Of a DNA stretch of 64,000 nucleotides, positions 55,933 to 64,000 are shown piece after piece. The position numbers and the translations under genes were made by a program. Source of the DNA: Aurantimonas sp. Leaf443 (GTDB lineage Bacteria > Pseudomonadota > Alphaproteobacteria > Rhizobiales > Rhizobiaceae); contig NZ_LMRD01000006.1 of the NCBI RefSeq assembly GCF_001425575.1, positions 126,513 through 190,512 on the forward strand. The letters are read 5' to 3'. The notes under the pieces are model-generated. The model saw only the letters and a program-made list of their open reading frames with translations. It did no database searches and was not told the origin of the DNA. Position 1 is the first letter of the stretch, and each line of letters opens with the position of its first letter.

Positions 55933-56681
55933 GCCCGCAGGAGGGGAGAGGCGCGCGGGAGGCGCGCGCCGGCACGCGCGGCCGCAAGCGGGCGGCGCGG
56001 CGGGCCGTCGGGCTCTCCTTCGTCGCCGCGCTTTCCGCTCTGGCCGGCATGACCGACGCCATCGGCTTCCTCGCCGCCGGCCAGTTCGTCTCCTTCATGA
56101 GCGGCAACACGACGCAGCTCGCCATCGCGCTCGCGGCGGGCGACGGGCGCGTCGTCGCGCTCCTGGCCGCCACGCTCTGCCTCTACGTCCTCGGCAACGC
56201 GTTCGGCATCGTCGCCCTGCGCCTCCTCGGCGGTCGCCAGCCGGCGCTCCTGACCCTTCTCGCGCTGCCGCTGGCGACCGCCGCCCTCCTGCCGGGGCCG
56301 GGCGGGGCGCCGCTCGCGATCTTCTGCGCGGTCCTGTCCATGGGTCTTGTGAACGCCGCCGTCGAGCGGATCGACGGGCATGCCTTCGGCATCACCTACG
56401 TCACCGGCGCGCTGTCGCGCTTCGGGCGCGGCCTCGGGCGCCGCATGCTCGGCGAATCCTCGCGTGCCTTCGTGCTCGATCTCGTGCCCTTCGCGGGCAT
56501 GATGGCCGGCGCCGTGGCGGGCGCGGCCGCCTCCAGCGCCCGCGGGCGCGAGGCGCTGCTCCTGCCGGCGGGTCTGGCGCTCGGTCTGGCCGTCGCCAGC
56601 GCCTTCATTCCCCGCGGCTGGCGGCGTCGCTATGTCGGTCTTCCCCGGCCGCGCCGGACGAAGCGTCCGCCGGCGCGCTGA
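55929..56681 (+). CDS. DUF1275 (YoaK-family) membrane protein
   Basis: A 250-residue protein with six or seven TM helices, matching DUF1275. Diagnostic parts are SALAGMTDAIGFLAAGQFVSFMSGNTTQL, VLSMGLVNAAVERIDG and FGITYVTGALSRFGRGLGRR. Function unknown. GTG 55929 overlaps the bolA stop. The last 77 bases overlap the 3' end of the CorC-like gene on the opposite strand; both C-termini there are hydrophilic and poorly conserved. Confidence 0.9.
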   Translation: MSPQEGRGAREARAGTRGRKRAARRAVGLSFVAALSALAGMTDAIGFLAAGQFVSFMSGNTTQLAIALAAGDGRVVALLAATLCLYVLGNAFGIVALRLLGGRQPALLTLLALPLATAALLPGPGGAPLAIFCAVLSMGLVNAAVERIDGHAFGITYVTGALSRFGRGLGRRMLGESSRAFVLDLVPFAGMMAGAVAGAAASSARGREALLLPAGLALGLAVASAFIPRGWRRRYVGLPRPRRTKRPPAR

Positions 56682-58128
56682 CGGGCGCTTCGTCCGCCTC
56701 GCCCGCGCGCTCCTCCAGAGGCACGAAATCGGCCTCGCCCGCCTCGTGCCAGCCTTCGTCATAGGCCTCGTAGAGCTCTTCGGGCGCCGGCTCGTGCATG
56801 TCGCCGACCGGCACGGGCGCGCCGACGCGCTTGACCGGCACGACGACGCTCGCCGGGCGGATGCGCAAGGTGGCGATGCGGTTCTTGTCGCGTTTCAGGA
56901 CCGTGAAGCGCTTCTGGAAGAAGGTGAAGGCCTGCCGCTCCTCGGGGATCGTCTGCGCCTCGTGGATCACGAGGCCGGCGATCGTCACCGCCTCGTCGTC
57001 GGGCAAGGTCCAGTCGAGGGCGCGGTTGAGGTCGCGGATCGGCACCTGTCCGTCGACGACGACCGAGCCGTCGGCCTCCGTGCGCACGCCCTGCACGTCG
57101 ATATCGTGCTCGTCGGCGATGTCGCCGACGATCTCCTCCAGGATGTCCTCCAGCGTGACGAGGCCCTCCACCTCGCCATACTCGTCGACGACGACGGCGA
57201 AATGCATCTTGCGGCGCAGGAAGGCGTTGAGCTGGTCCTGGAGCGTCGTCGTCTCCGGCACGAACCAAGCGGGCGTCGCCACTTTCAGGATGTCGATCGC
57301 GGCCGGGTCGTTGCCGGCCTCCGCGACGGCGCGCAGCACGTCCTTGGCGTGGACGACGCCGACGATGTTGTCGCTCGCGCCCTTCCAGACGGGCAGGCGC
57401 GTATAGGGACTGTCGAGCACCTGGCGCACGATCTCGGCCGGCGCGTCGCCGGCATTGATCGTGCGCATCGTCGTGCGGTGGACCATCACGTCGAGGACTT
57501 CGAGCTCGTGCAGGTCGAGAAGGCCGCCCAGCCGGTTGCGGTCGGCGTTGACGAGCGCGCCCTCGCGGTGGAGCACCTCCAGCGCGCCGCGCAGCTCCTC
57601 GTGGGCCGAGAGCATGGAGGCGCCGGACTGGAGGCGCGTGCCGAAGGCGCGCAGGAGGAAGCGCACCACCGCGTTCACGCCGGCCGTCGGCGGGGCGAGG
57701 AGGAGGACGGCGAGGCGCACGGGGCGGGCGAGGCGCAGCGCCACGCTTTCGGGCCGCGCGATGGCGACCGAGCGCGGCAGGATCTGCCCGAAGACGACGA
57801 CGAGCGTGCCGGTGAGGAGGATCGCGTAGAGAAGGCCGATCGGCCCGAAGAGTTCGAGGAAGCTGCTGGCGGCCAGCGCGGCGGCGAGGATGTCGACCAG
57901 CGTGCCGCCGATGACGAGCGCGCCGATCAGCCGGTCCTTCTTCTCGGTGAGGCGCAGGAGAAGCGGCGCGCCGACGACGCCCTGCGTGACGAGCGCCTGG
58001 ATGCGCGCGGCCGAGAGGGCGGTCGTGGCCGTGCGCGCCGCCGCGAAGAAGGCCGAGACGGCGACGAGAAGGAGGACGCCGCTCAGCGTCCACCAGAGTT
58101 GAGGGCTTTCGAGCGCGGCCGCCGTCAA
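56605..58128 (-). CDS. CorC/HlyC-type protein (CNNM, CBS pair, CorC_HlyC domains)
   Basis: A 507-residue membrane protein. The N-terminal CNNM domain (about 1-180) has three to four TM helices, including LFGPIGLLYAILLTGTLVVVFGQILPRSVA. A CBS pair follows (about 205-330, with VMVHRTTMRTINAGDAP and FAVVVDEYGEVEGLVTLEDILEEIVGDI). A C-terminal CorC_HlyC domain (about 350-430) and an acidic tail complete it. Such proteins are linked to Mg/Co efflux. The start is TTG 58128 after GAGG, 10 bp beyond the aroB stop, so it belongs to the aroK-aroB operon as usual in rhizobia. The 3' end overlaps DUF1275 antisense. Confidence 0.92.
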   Translation of the reverse strand: MTAAALESPQLWWTLSGVLLLVAVSAFFAAARTATTALSAARIQALVTQGVVGAPLLLRLTEKKDRLIGALVIGGTLVDILAAALAASSFLELFGPIGLLYAILLTGTLVVVFGQILPRSVAIARPESVALRLARPVRLAVLLLAPPTAGVNAVVRFLLRAFGTRLQSGASMLSAHEELRGALEVLHREGALVNADRNRLGGLLDLHELEVLDVMVHRTTMRTINAGDAPAEIVRQVLDSPYTRLPVWKGASDNIVGVVHAKDVLRAVAEAGNDPAAIDILKVATPAWFVPETTTLQDQLNAFLRRKMHFAVVVDEYGEVEGLVTLEDILEEIVGDIADEHDIDVQGVRTEADGSVVVDGQVPIRDLNRALDWTLPDDEAVTIAGLVIHEAQTIPEERQAFTFFQKRFTVLKRDKNRIATLRIRPASVVVPVKRVGAPVPVGDMHEPAPEELYEAYDEGWHEAGEADFVPLEERAGEADEAPVSAPADASSGAAGEDRHSDAASRGE

Positions 58129-58138
58129 CGCGCCCGCC

Positions 58139-59290
58139 TCACGCGGTGAGCTCCGCGCGCAGGAAGCGCTCGAGCGCGGCGGGCTCGATGTCGCGCGCCA
58201 CGAAGGCCTCGCCGAGAGCGCGCACCAGGATGAAGGTCAGCCGGCCGCGCGCCACTTTCTTGTCCTGCTGGATCGCGGCCATCAGGCCCTCGACGGTGAA
58301 GGGCTCGCCCGGAACGTCGGCGATGCGCGTCGGCAGTCCCGCGGCGGCAAGATGGCGTGCGACGCGGCCGGCGAGCGCGGGATCGCACAGGCCGAGCTCG
58401 GCCGAGAAGCGGTGCGCGAGGCACAGGCCGATCGACACGCCCTCGCCATGGACGAGACGGGCGGGATCGTAGCGCACGCCCGCCTCCAGCGCGTGGCCGA
58501 ACGTGTGGCCGAGATTGAGAAGCGCGCGGTTGCCGTGCTCCTCCTCGTCGCCGGCGACGACGGCGGCCTTGGCCGCGCAGCTCTCGGCGATCGCCCGGCC
58601 CCGCTCGGGCCCGCCGGCGAAGATCGCCTCGCGCGCCCCTTCGAGCCAGGCGAAGAAGTCCGGCCGGTCGATCAGCCCGTATTTGACGACCTCGGCATAG
58701 CCGGCGGCGAATTCGCGCGGGCTCAGCGTGTCGAGAAGATCGGTGTCGGCCAGCACCAGGACCGGCTGGTGGAAGGCGCCGATCAGGTTCTTGCCGCGCG
58801 GCGAGTTGATGCCCGTCTTGCCGCCGACGGAGGAATCGACCTGCGAGAGGAGGGTCGTCGGCACCTGCACGAGCTTCATGCCGCGCCGCACGATGGCGCT
58901 GGCGAACCCCGCCAGATCCCCGATCACGCCGCCGCCGAGCGCGACGACCGCATCGCCACGCTCAAGTCGCGCGGCGATGACGGCGTCGACGACGCGTTCC
59001 AGATGCGCGAAGCTCTTCGTCGTCTCGCCGGCCGGCAGGACGATTTCCGTGTGGTCGATGCCCGCCCGCGTCAGCGAGGCCTGCAGGGCCGGGAGGTGAT
59101 GGCCCGCGACCGTCTCGTCGGTGACGACGGCGACGCGCGCGCCGGGCAGCCGGTCCGCGATGCGCGCGCCGGCCGTGGCGAGGAGGTCGGCCCCGATGAG
59201 GATGTCGTAGGAGCGGGGCCCGAGGTCGACAGGCACGCGGGCGGGCTCGCCCGCCTGCGGCGCCGCGTCCCGGCGGATCGGTTCGCCCAT
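58139..59290 (-). CDS. aroB: 3-dehydroquinate synthase
   Basis: A 383-residue AroB, the second shikimate-pathway enzyme (DAHP to 3-dehydroquinate, NAD- and metal-dependent). Motifs: VVALGGGVIGDLAGFASA (NAD), QVPTTLLSQVDSSVGGKTGINSP, EFAAGYAEVVKYGLI and RALLNLGHTFGHALEA (metal His). Metal and substrate residues appear intact. The ATG shares a base with the aroK stop (TGATG). Confidence 0.97.
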   Translation of the reverse strand: MGEPIRRDAAPQAGEPARVPVDLGPRSYDILIGADLLATAGARIADRLPGARVAVVTDETVAGHHLPALQASLTRAGIDHTEIVLPAGETTKSFAHLERVVDAVIAARLERGDAVVALGGGVIGDLAGFASAIVRRGMKLVQVPTTLLSQVDSSVGGKTGINSPRGKNLIGAFHQPVLVLADTDLLDTLSPREFAAGYAEVVKYGLIDRPDFFAWLEGAREAIFAGGPERGRAIAESCAAKAAVVAGDEEEHGNRALLNLGHTFGHALEAGVRYDPARLVHGEGVSIGLCLAHRFSAELGLCDPALAGRVARHLAAAGLPTRIADVPGEPFTVEGLMAAIQQDKKVARGRLTFILVRALGEAFVARDIEPAALERFLRAELTA

Positions 59291-59868
59291 CAGGCCGTCT
59301 CCTTCGCAAGTTGCAGCGCGAGCGTCTCGGCGATCTCCAGCGCGATCGTCTCGCGCTTCACATTGCGGCTGACGATCGTCACGTCCGCCAGCGCGTAGAC
59401 CGGGTAGCGCCTGGCCATGAGGTCGGCCATCACGCCGCGCGGATCGGCGCTCCTCAGGAGCGGGCGGTTGCCGCGCCGGCCGACCCTGTCCATCAGCGTG
59501 TCGAGATCGGCCTTCAGCCAGACGGTGATCGTGTTCTCCTTCAGGACGGCCCGCGTGCCCTCGTCCATGAAGGCGCCGCCGCCGGTCGCGATGACCTGCG
59601 GCCCGTCCTGCGAGAGGCGCCGCACGACGCGGGCCTCCAGCGCCCGGAACTCGGGCTCGCCATAGGCGGCGAAGAGTTCGGGCACGCTCATGCGCGAGAT
59701 CGTCTCGATCTCGACGTCGCTGTCCTTGAAGGGGAGGCCGAGAATCTGCGCCAGCCGGCGTCCGACCGTCGTCTTGCCCGCGCCCATCAGCCCGATCAGC
59801 GTGACCGACCGAGGGCCGAGGCGGCTGACGATGGCCGCCCGTGCTTCGGGTGTGAGGTCGCAGATCAT
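59290..59868 (-). CDS. aroK: Shikimate kinase
   Basis: A 192-residue P-loop kinase phosphorylating shikimate. Walker A is GLMGAGKTT (26-34). The DSDVEIE segment, the GEPEFRALE motif (shikimate-binding Arg), VIATGGGAF and RRGNRPLLR (lid) are all present. It opens the aroK-aroB-corC-like operon and is divergent from the small membrane gene before xerD. Confidence 0.96.
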   Translation of the reverse strand: MICDLTPEARAAIVSRLGPRSVTLIGLMGAGKTTVGRRLAQILGLPFKDSDVEIETISRMSVPELFAAYGEPEFRALEARVVRRLSQDGPQVIATGGGAFMDEGTRAVLKENTITVWLKADLDTLMDRVGRRGNRPLLRSADPRGVMADLMARRYPVYALADVTIVSRNVKRETIALEIAETLALQLAKETA

Positions 59869-60047
59869 GGGGCCTTTCGCGGCGAAACGGGTCTGATCTC
59901 AGGTTTCGAGGGGCAAACAGGAATTCGCCCGTTGCGTCAAGCCGCGCTCCGCCCGCCTCCGAGCCGCGCTTGCAACGCCCTTCGTATGAGCTAGAACGAC
60001 GCGTCCGCGAGGGGACGCCTTTTGCCGAAAGTGAGACACCGCGAACG

Positions 60048-60266
60048 ATGCCGACCCTCGTCCGCCTCCTGACGATTCTCGCCCTCGTCGCAGGGTTCGT
60101 CCTCGCCGTCATGGCCGCGCTCGTGACCTTCGTGGAGCCGACGCGCCGCGAGACGATCGTGGACGTGCCGCTGCCGCGCTTCGAGCCGGCGCCGGAGGTG
60201 GAGGCCGCGCCCGAGGCGGTCGCGCCGGTCGAGGACGCGCCGGCGAGCCCACCGGCGCCGCAATGA
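60048..60266 (+). CDS. Small single-TM protein upstream of xerD
   Basis: A 72-residue protein with one TM helix ([26 protein letters not shown]), an [17 protein letters not shown] segment and a Pro/Ala/Glu tail. Not recognised beyond being a small inner-membrane protein. Its stop overlaps the xerD start (ATGA at 60263-60266), so the two are translationally coupled. An upstream in-frame ATG (59970) would add 26 polar residues and is less likely. Confidence 0.7.
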   Translation: MPTLVRLLTILALVAGFVLAVMAALVTFVEPTRRETIVDVPLPRFEPAPEVEAAPEAVAPVEDAPASPPAPQ

Positions 60267-61213
60267 GCGCCGGCGCGCGGGACGGCGCGACGATCGAGGC
60301 CTTCCTGGAGATGATGGCCGTGGAGCGGGGCGCGGCCGAGAACACGCTTCAGGCCTATCGGCGCGATCTCGAGGACGCGGCCGGCTTCCTGGCCGGGCGC
60401 GGCGCCACGCTCGCCGGCGCCGACACGGACGGGCTGAGGGCCTATGTGGCGCGCCTCAACGACCAGGGATTCGCCGAGACCAGCCAGTCGCGGCGCCTCT
60501 CGTCGCTGCGCCAGTTCTACCAGTTCCTCTATGCCGAGGGGCGGCGCGGCGACGACCCGACCGGGCCGCTCGAAAGCGTGCGGCGCGTGCGGGCGATTCC
60601 GAAGATCATGAGCGAGGACGAGGTCGACCGGCTTCTGGCCCGTTCGGCGCTGGAAGCTGCGGCGGCGGGCCTTTCGCCCGGCGAGGCGGCGCGGGCGGCG
60701 CGCATGAACGCGCTGGTCGAACTCCTCTACGCCACGGGCCTGCGCGTCTCCGAACTCGTCTCGCTGCCCAAAGCGGTGCTGCGGGCGCGAAGCCGCGTCA
60801 TCGTCGTGCGGGGCAAGGGCGACAAGGAGCGCATGGTGCCGATCGGCCTCGCCGCGCAGGAGGCGCTGGCGGCCTTTTCCGAGGCGATGCGGGTCGCCGG
60901 GCTCGGGCAGGAGAGCGAATGGCTCTTTCCCGCCCTTTCCGAGAGCGGCCACCTCACGCGCCAGGCCTTCGCGCGCGATCTCAAGGCGCTGGCGGCGCGC
61001 GCGGGCATCCCGGCCGCGCGCATCTCGCCGCATGTGCTGCGCCACGCCTTCGCCAGTCACCTCCTGCAGAACGGCGCCGACCTCCGTTCGGTCCAGGCGC
61101 TGCTCGGCCATGCCGACATCTCGACGACGCAGATCTACACGCATGTGCTGGAGGAGCGCCTGATCCGGCTCGTGACCGACCATCACCCGCTGTCGGACCT
61201 GGCGGGCGACTGA
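60263..61213 (+). CDS. xerD: Site-specific tyrosine recombinase XerD
   Basis: A 316-residue tyrosine recombinase resolving chromosome dimers at dif with XerC and FtsK. The N-terminal SAM-like core-binding domain (about 5-105) and the catalytic domain are complete. Catalytic residues are R161 (ATGLRVSEL), K185 (RGKGDKER), H257 and R260 ([10 protein letters not shown]), H283 (LGHADIST) and Y292 (QIYTHV). The core position, absence of phage genes and sequence support XerD, not an integrase. Confidence 0.94.
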   Translation: MSAGARDGATIEAFLEMMAVERGAAENTLQAYRRDLEDAAGFLAGRGATLAGADTDGLRAYVARLNDQGFAETSQSRRLSSLRQFYQFLYAEGRRGDDPTGPLESVRRVRAIPKIMSEDEVDRLLARSALEAAAAGLSPGEAARAARMNALVELLYATGLRVSELVSLPKAVLRARSRVIVVRGKGDKERMVPIGLAAQEALAAFSEAMRVAGLGQESEWLFPALSESGHLTRQAFARDLKALAARAGIPAARISPHVLRHAFASHLLQNGADLRSVQALLGHADISTTQIYTHVLEERLIRLVTDHHPLSDLAGD

Positions 61214-61531
61214 GGGCGCTCGATCAACGGGCAGGGCGCCGCGTCGTCCGCAGCGCGAGCGCGGCGAAGAGGAGGGCGGCCGGCCCGAGGAGGAGCCCGG
61301 CGCGCAAGGGCGCCTCGGCGGCATCCGCTGCTTCCGCGGCGCAGTCCATCGCGTGCCGCGCGGGCCGCGCGCTTAGTTTCTTGACAAGCGCAGGGCGCGT
61401 CGCCAGTTTCCCGCCGGAACTCGAACCGCCCGGCCACGCTGCTGCCGCGACCGGCTCCCGGCCGGACGGTCCGTCCGGACGCCCGCAAAGAGGCGTCCCG
61501 GCCGCGGGGCGGCCGAAACCCCACGGACCGC
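61214..61531. other. Intergenic region between xerD and accA
   Basis: About 318 bp. It includes TTGACA at about 61380-61385, a possible accA -35 without a clear -10, and a candidate 41-codon minus-strand frame (61224-61349) listed separately. I see no RNA gene. Confidence 0.4.
61224..61349 (-). CDS. Candidate 41-aa membrane microprotein
   Basis: ATG 61349 opens a 41-residue frame, MDCAAEAADAAEAPLR then a hydrophobic GLLLGPAALLFAALAL and an RTTRRPAR end, giving one possible TM helix with a positive C-terminus. There is no Shine-Dalgarno and no known family, so it may be chance in GC-rich DNA. Confidence 0.2.
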   Translation of the reverse strand: MDCAAEAADAAEAPLRAGLLLGPAALLFAALALRTTRRPAR

Positions 61532-62488
61532 ATGCACAACTATCTCGAATTCGAAAAACCGGTCGCCGATCTCGACGGCCAGATCGTCGCCCTGAAGAAG
61601 CTGGGAACGGGCGAGGACGGCGGCGTCGACGTCGCCGACGAGATTCAGCGGCTGGAGAAGCGCTCCCGCGACGCGCTCGCCGATCTCTACAGGAAGCTGA
61701 CGCCCTGGCAGAAGACGATGGTGGCCCGCCATCCCGACCGGCCGCACTGCCTCGACTACCTCTCCGCGCTCATCACCGACTTCACGCCGCTCGCCGGCGA
61801 CCGTTCCTATGCCGAGGACCACGCGATCGTCGCCGGATTCGGGCGCTTCGACGGTGTCTCCGTCGCCGTGATCGGCCAGGAGAAGGGCAACGACACGCAG
61901 ACGCGCCTCAAGCACAATTTCGGCATGGCCCGGCCCGAGGGCTACCGCAAGGCCGTGCGCATCATGGAACTCGCCGAGCGCTTCGCGATTCCCGTCCTGA
62001 CGCTCGTCGACACGGCCGGCGCCTATCCGGGCATCGGCGCCGAGGAGCGCGGCCAGGCCGAGGCCATCGCCCGCTCCACCGAGACCTGCCTCAACCTGAA
62101 GGTTCCGCTCGTTTCGCTGGTGATCGGGGAGGGCGGCTCGGGCGGCGCCATCGCCATCGCCGCGGCCAACCGCGTCCTCATGCTGGAGCACGCGATCTAT
62201 TCGGTGATCTCGCCGGAGGCCGGTGCCTCGATCCTGTGGCGCGACGCGACGCGCGCCCGCGACGTGGCGCAGGCGATGAAGATCACCGCGCAGGACCTCA
62301 AGGAGTTCGGCATCATCGACGAGATCGTCGACGAGCCGCTGGGCGGCGCCCACCGCTCGCCCGAAGAGGCCATCGCCAACGCGGCCGGCGCGATCCGGAA
62401 CGCCTTCGCGGGCCTGTCCGGTCTCGACGGTGAGTCCCTGCGGCGACAGCGGCGCGAAAAGTTCCTCGCCATCGGGCGGAATATCTAG
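61532..62488 (+). CDS. accA: Acetyl-CoA carboxylase carboxyltransferase alpha subunit
   Basis: A 318-residue AccA, forming with AccD the carboxyltransferase that makes malonyl-CoA for fatty-acid synthesis. Motifs: YLEFEKPVADLDGQI at the start, ARHPDRPHCLDYL, VIGQEKGNDTQTRLKHNFGM, RPEGYRKAVRIM, LVDTAGAYPGIGAEERGQ and GEGGSGGAIAI. Length is normal. The L,D-transpeptidase gene follows after a 280-bp gap. Confidence 0.97.
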   Translation: MHNYLEFEKPVADLDGQIVALKKLGTGEDGGVDVADEIQRLEKRSRDALADLYRKLTPWQKTMVARHPDRPHCLDYLSALITDFTPLAGDRSYAEDHAIVAGFGRFDGVSVAVIGQEKGNDTQTRLKHNFGMARPEGYRKAVRIMELAERFAIPVLTLVDTAGAYPGIGAEERGQAEAIARSTETCLNLKVPLVSLVIGEGGSGGAIAIAAANRVLMLEHAIYSVISPEAGASILWRDATRARDVAQAMKITAQDLKEFGIIDEIVDEPLGGAHRSPEEAIANAAGAIRNAFAGLSGLDGESLRRQRREKFLAIGRNI

Positions 62489-62767
62489 AGCGTTGCCGGC
62501 CGGCCACAGGTCGCCGGCCGAATCCGTCTCGCCGCAGGCCCTGCATTGCGGCGGTTCCCGTGCGCCGGTAAACCCTTGGTGAAGGTGAGCTGCGTATCCC
62601 CGCACATTAAGGGTTACGCAACCATTCCGGGGTCTAAGGGGGAAGCGTCCTCCGTCGTCGCTGCGCTCACGCGCGAGGCGGGAGGCGCGAACGGTCCCGG
62701 TTCGGCCGCCTTCGGGGCGCCGCGTCCGGGAATGGCGGTCCGCCGCCAGTGCGAGGGGACATTGGAT

Positions 62768-63775
62768 ATGATCGTTCGACGCCTTCTCACCGCCGCGGCC
62801 CTGACCGCCGGGCTCTTCGCTGTGACCTCCTGCAAATACGACGATCTCCTGCCCTCGCAGGCGCCGATGTCGGCCGCCCTCGCCAAGACGATCGCGGCCA
62901 AGAACATGGGGCAGAACGCGCCGATCCTGGTGCGCCTGTTCAAGGAGGAGTCCGATCTGGAGGTCTGGAAGCAGACGACGGACGGGACCTACGAGCTCCT
63001 GAAGACCTACGACATCTGCGCCTGGTCGGGGAAGCTCGGGCCGAAGAAGGCCGAGGGCGACCGCCAGGCCCCCGAGGGCTTCTACACGGTGACGCCCGCG
63101 CAGCTGAACCCGAACTCGAACTATCACCTCGCCGTCAACATGGGCTATCCCAACGCCTACGACCGGGCGAACGGGCGCACCGGCAGCCACCTGATGGTGC
63201 ACGGCTCGTGCAATTCGTCCGGCTGCTACGCGATGGACGACGCGCAGATCCAGGAAATCTACACGCTGGCGCGCTACGCCTTCCAGGGCGGGCAGCGGGC
63301 CTTCCAGATCCAGGCCTATCCGTTCCGCATGACGCCCAAGAACATGGCGCGCCACCGCAAGTCCGAGCACTACGCCTTCTGGAAGATGCTGAAGACGGGC
63401 TCGGACTATTTCGAGGCGACGCACAAGCTGCCGAATGTCGGCGTGTGCGAGAAGCGTTACATCTTCGACCAGACGGCCGAGACCGTCGCCGGCCTGACCC
63501 CGAACGGCCCGTGCCCGGAAATCCCGGTGGCGCAGACCGTCGCCGCCAAGCAGGCCGCCGACGAGGCGGAGGAGCTGAAGATCGCCTCCTCGCTGAGCCC
63601 GAGCGACTTCGCCCAGACCTCGACCTTCACCTATCGCACCGGCCAGCCCATCACCGCCGAGGCCTATGCCGCCGAGCAGCACCGGCGCGAGGGCTACGAC
63701 CGCACCGGCCAGCGCATCCCCGGCACGCCCCGCGCCCCGGCAGGCGGCAGCGTGTTCTCGACATTCCTGGACTGA
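62768..63775 (+). CDS. YafK-type murein L,D-transpeptidase lipoprotein
   Basis: A 335-residue exported protein. Lipobox VTSC places the lipidated Cys at 22. The YkuD catalytic domain covers about 50-270, with the nucleophile motif HGSCNSSGCYAM (H145, C153). Upstream in the domain are LVRLFKEESDLEVW and APEGFYTVTPAQLNPNSNY, typical of the YafK branch. It should cross-link or trim peptidoglycan in the periplasm. ATG 62768 has GAGGGG about nine bases upstream and gives the intact signal. Earlier in-frame starts are not plausible. Confidence 0.9.
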   Translation: MIVRRLLTAAALTAGLFAVTSCKYDDLLPSQAPMSAALAKTIAAKNMGQNAPILVRLFKEESDLEVWKQTTDGTYELLKTYDICAWSGKLGPKKAEGDRQAPEGFYTVTPAQLNPNSNYHLAVNMGYPNAYDRANGRTGSHLMVHGSCNSSGCYAMDDAQIQEIYTLARYAFQGGQRAFQIQAYPFRMTPKNMARHRKSEHYAFWKMLKTGSDYFEATHKLPNVGVCEKRYIFDQTAETVAGLTPNGPCPEIPVAQTVAAKQAADEAEELKIASSLSPSDFAQTSTFTYRTGQPITAEAYAAEQHRREGYDRTGQRIPGTPRAPAGGSVFSTFLD

Positions 63776-63814
63776 GCGGGCTTCGCAGCCCCGACGCAGT
63801 CACGCCGCATGTCG

Positions 63815-63840
63815 CGCCCGCCGGAGAGATCCGGCGGGCG
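63815..63840 (+). terminator. Hairpin after the L,D-transpeptidase gene
   Basis: Perfect 11-bp stem CGCCCGCCGGA / TCCGGCGGGCG with a GAGA tetraloop, followed by TCGTCGTTCG. The tail is T-poor, so termination strength is uncertain. The remaining bases to 64000 hold no supported gene. Confidence 0.6.
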
Positions 63841-64000
63841 TCGTCGTTCGCGGGGCAGGGGAAAAGGCGGCACGGATGAGATGCCTTGCGAAGACCTGTG
63901 GATGGCGCGCCGCGAACGCCCGAAGCGACGCCGCGACGCCACCTTTCCCCGTCAGAGGATTTCGATCGCAACGCATCGAAGGTGTCCCTTGATCAGATCC

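Noticed and set aside
60263-61213. Phage or island integrase next to possible att sites
   Set aside because: The recombinase is a core XerD with no phage genes, no flanking repeats and no tRNA nearby.

Overview
This is a GC-rich (roughly two thirds G+C or more) alphaproteobacterial chromosome segment. It looks like Hyphomicrobiales (Rhizobiales): it carries a MucR/Ros zinc-finger regulator, a GapR (DUF2312) nucleoid protein, TIGR02302, DUF2125, DUF1036 and DUF1244 proteins, an HIG1-type twin-TM protein, aerobic cobaltochelatase genes cobS/cobT, and gene orders such as hisC-tyrC//metX-metW and aroK-aroB-corC-like that are familiar from this order. An Aurantimonadaceae-like genome would fit, but that is an impression and not a measurement. 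I see no IS element, prophage, CRISPR array or genomic island. Nearly all of the window is core genome on both strands, with many short ATGA/GTGA overlaps and frequent GTG/TTG starts.

Layout. 1-6.3 kb: 5' part of an oligoendopeptidase F gene, a sigma-54-type response regulator, a secreted DUF882 (YcbK-like) cell-wall protein behind a perfect CtrA box, a gene-poor 1 kb, then mucR. 6.7-14.7 kb: gapR, DUF1244, a DMT transporter, DUF1036-pyk, a TPR protein, the small L36 gene, tRNA-Leu(CAA), dsbB, DUF3095 and an HNH nuclease. 14.9-20.2 kb: AlkA-type glycosylase, gluQ, an AEC permease, a second DMT transporter, a twin-TM protein, PduO-type cobalamin adenosyltransferase and a rhomboid protease. 20.3-31.9 kb: etfB-etfA-hbd (electron transfer and 3-hydroxyacyl-CoA oxidation), a chemoreceptor, divergent tlpA/argH, an LptM-like lipoprotein, lysA and a large TIGR02302 protein. 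32-39.3 kb: a CpdR-like receiver, hpt with a membrane protein, ftsE-ftsX (division), a YdcF protein, plsC, a ChaC protein and DUF2125. 39.3-46.9 kb: tyrC-hisC, metX-metW, a diguanylate cyclase, a methyltransferase, gloB and a DUF985 cupin. 47-55.5 kb: a third DMT transporter, DUF3108, rpmB, a queuosine-precursor transporter with an upstream preQ1 riboswitch, a phytase-like esterase, cobT, an unknown gene, cobS and a J-domain protein. 55.6-64 kb: bolA, DUF1275, a CorC/HlyC-type protein, aroB, aroK, a small TM protein, xerD, accA and a YafK-type L,D-transpeptidase.

Functional threads are amino-acid and aromatic biosynthesis (argH, lysA, tyrC, hisC, metXW, aroKB), cobalamin assembly (cobS, cobT, adenosyltransferase), queuosine use (gluQ, yhhQ), envelope and division (ftsEX, DUF882, L,D-transpeptidase, LptM, plsC), and alphaproteobacterial cell-cycle control (GapR, a CpdR-like receiver, CtrA boxes, MucR). 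The most notable unannotated elements are a compact preQ1-I aptamer at 49480-49512 whose pseudoknot would mask the yhhQ Shine-Dalgarno, a full CtrA box at 2794-2808, a palindrome inside the likely mucR promoter, and a methyltransferase gene whose conserved N-terminus has no ATG/GTG/TTG start.
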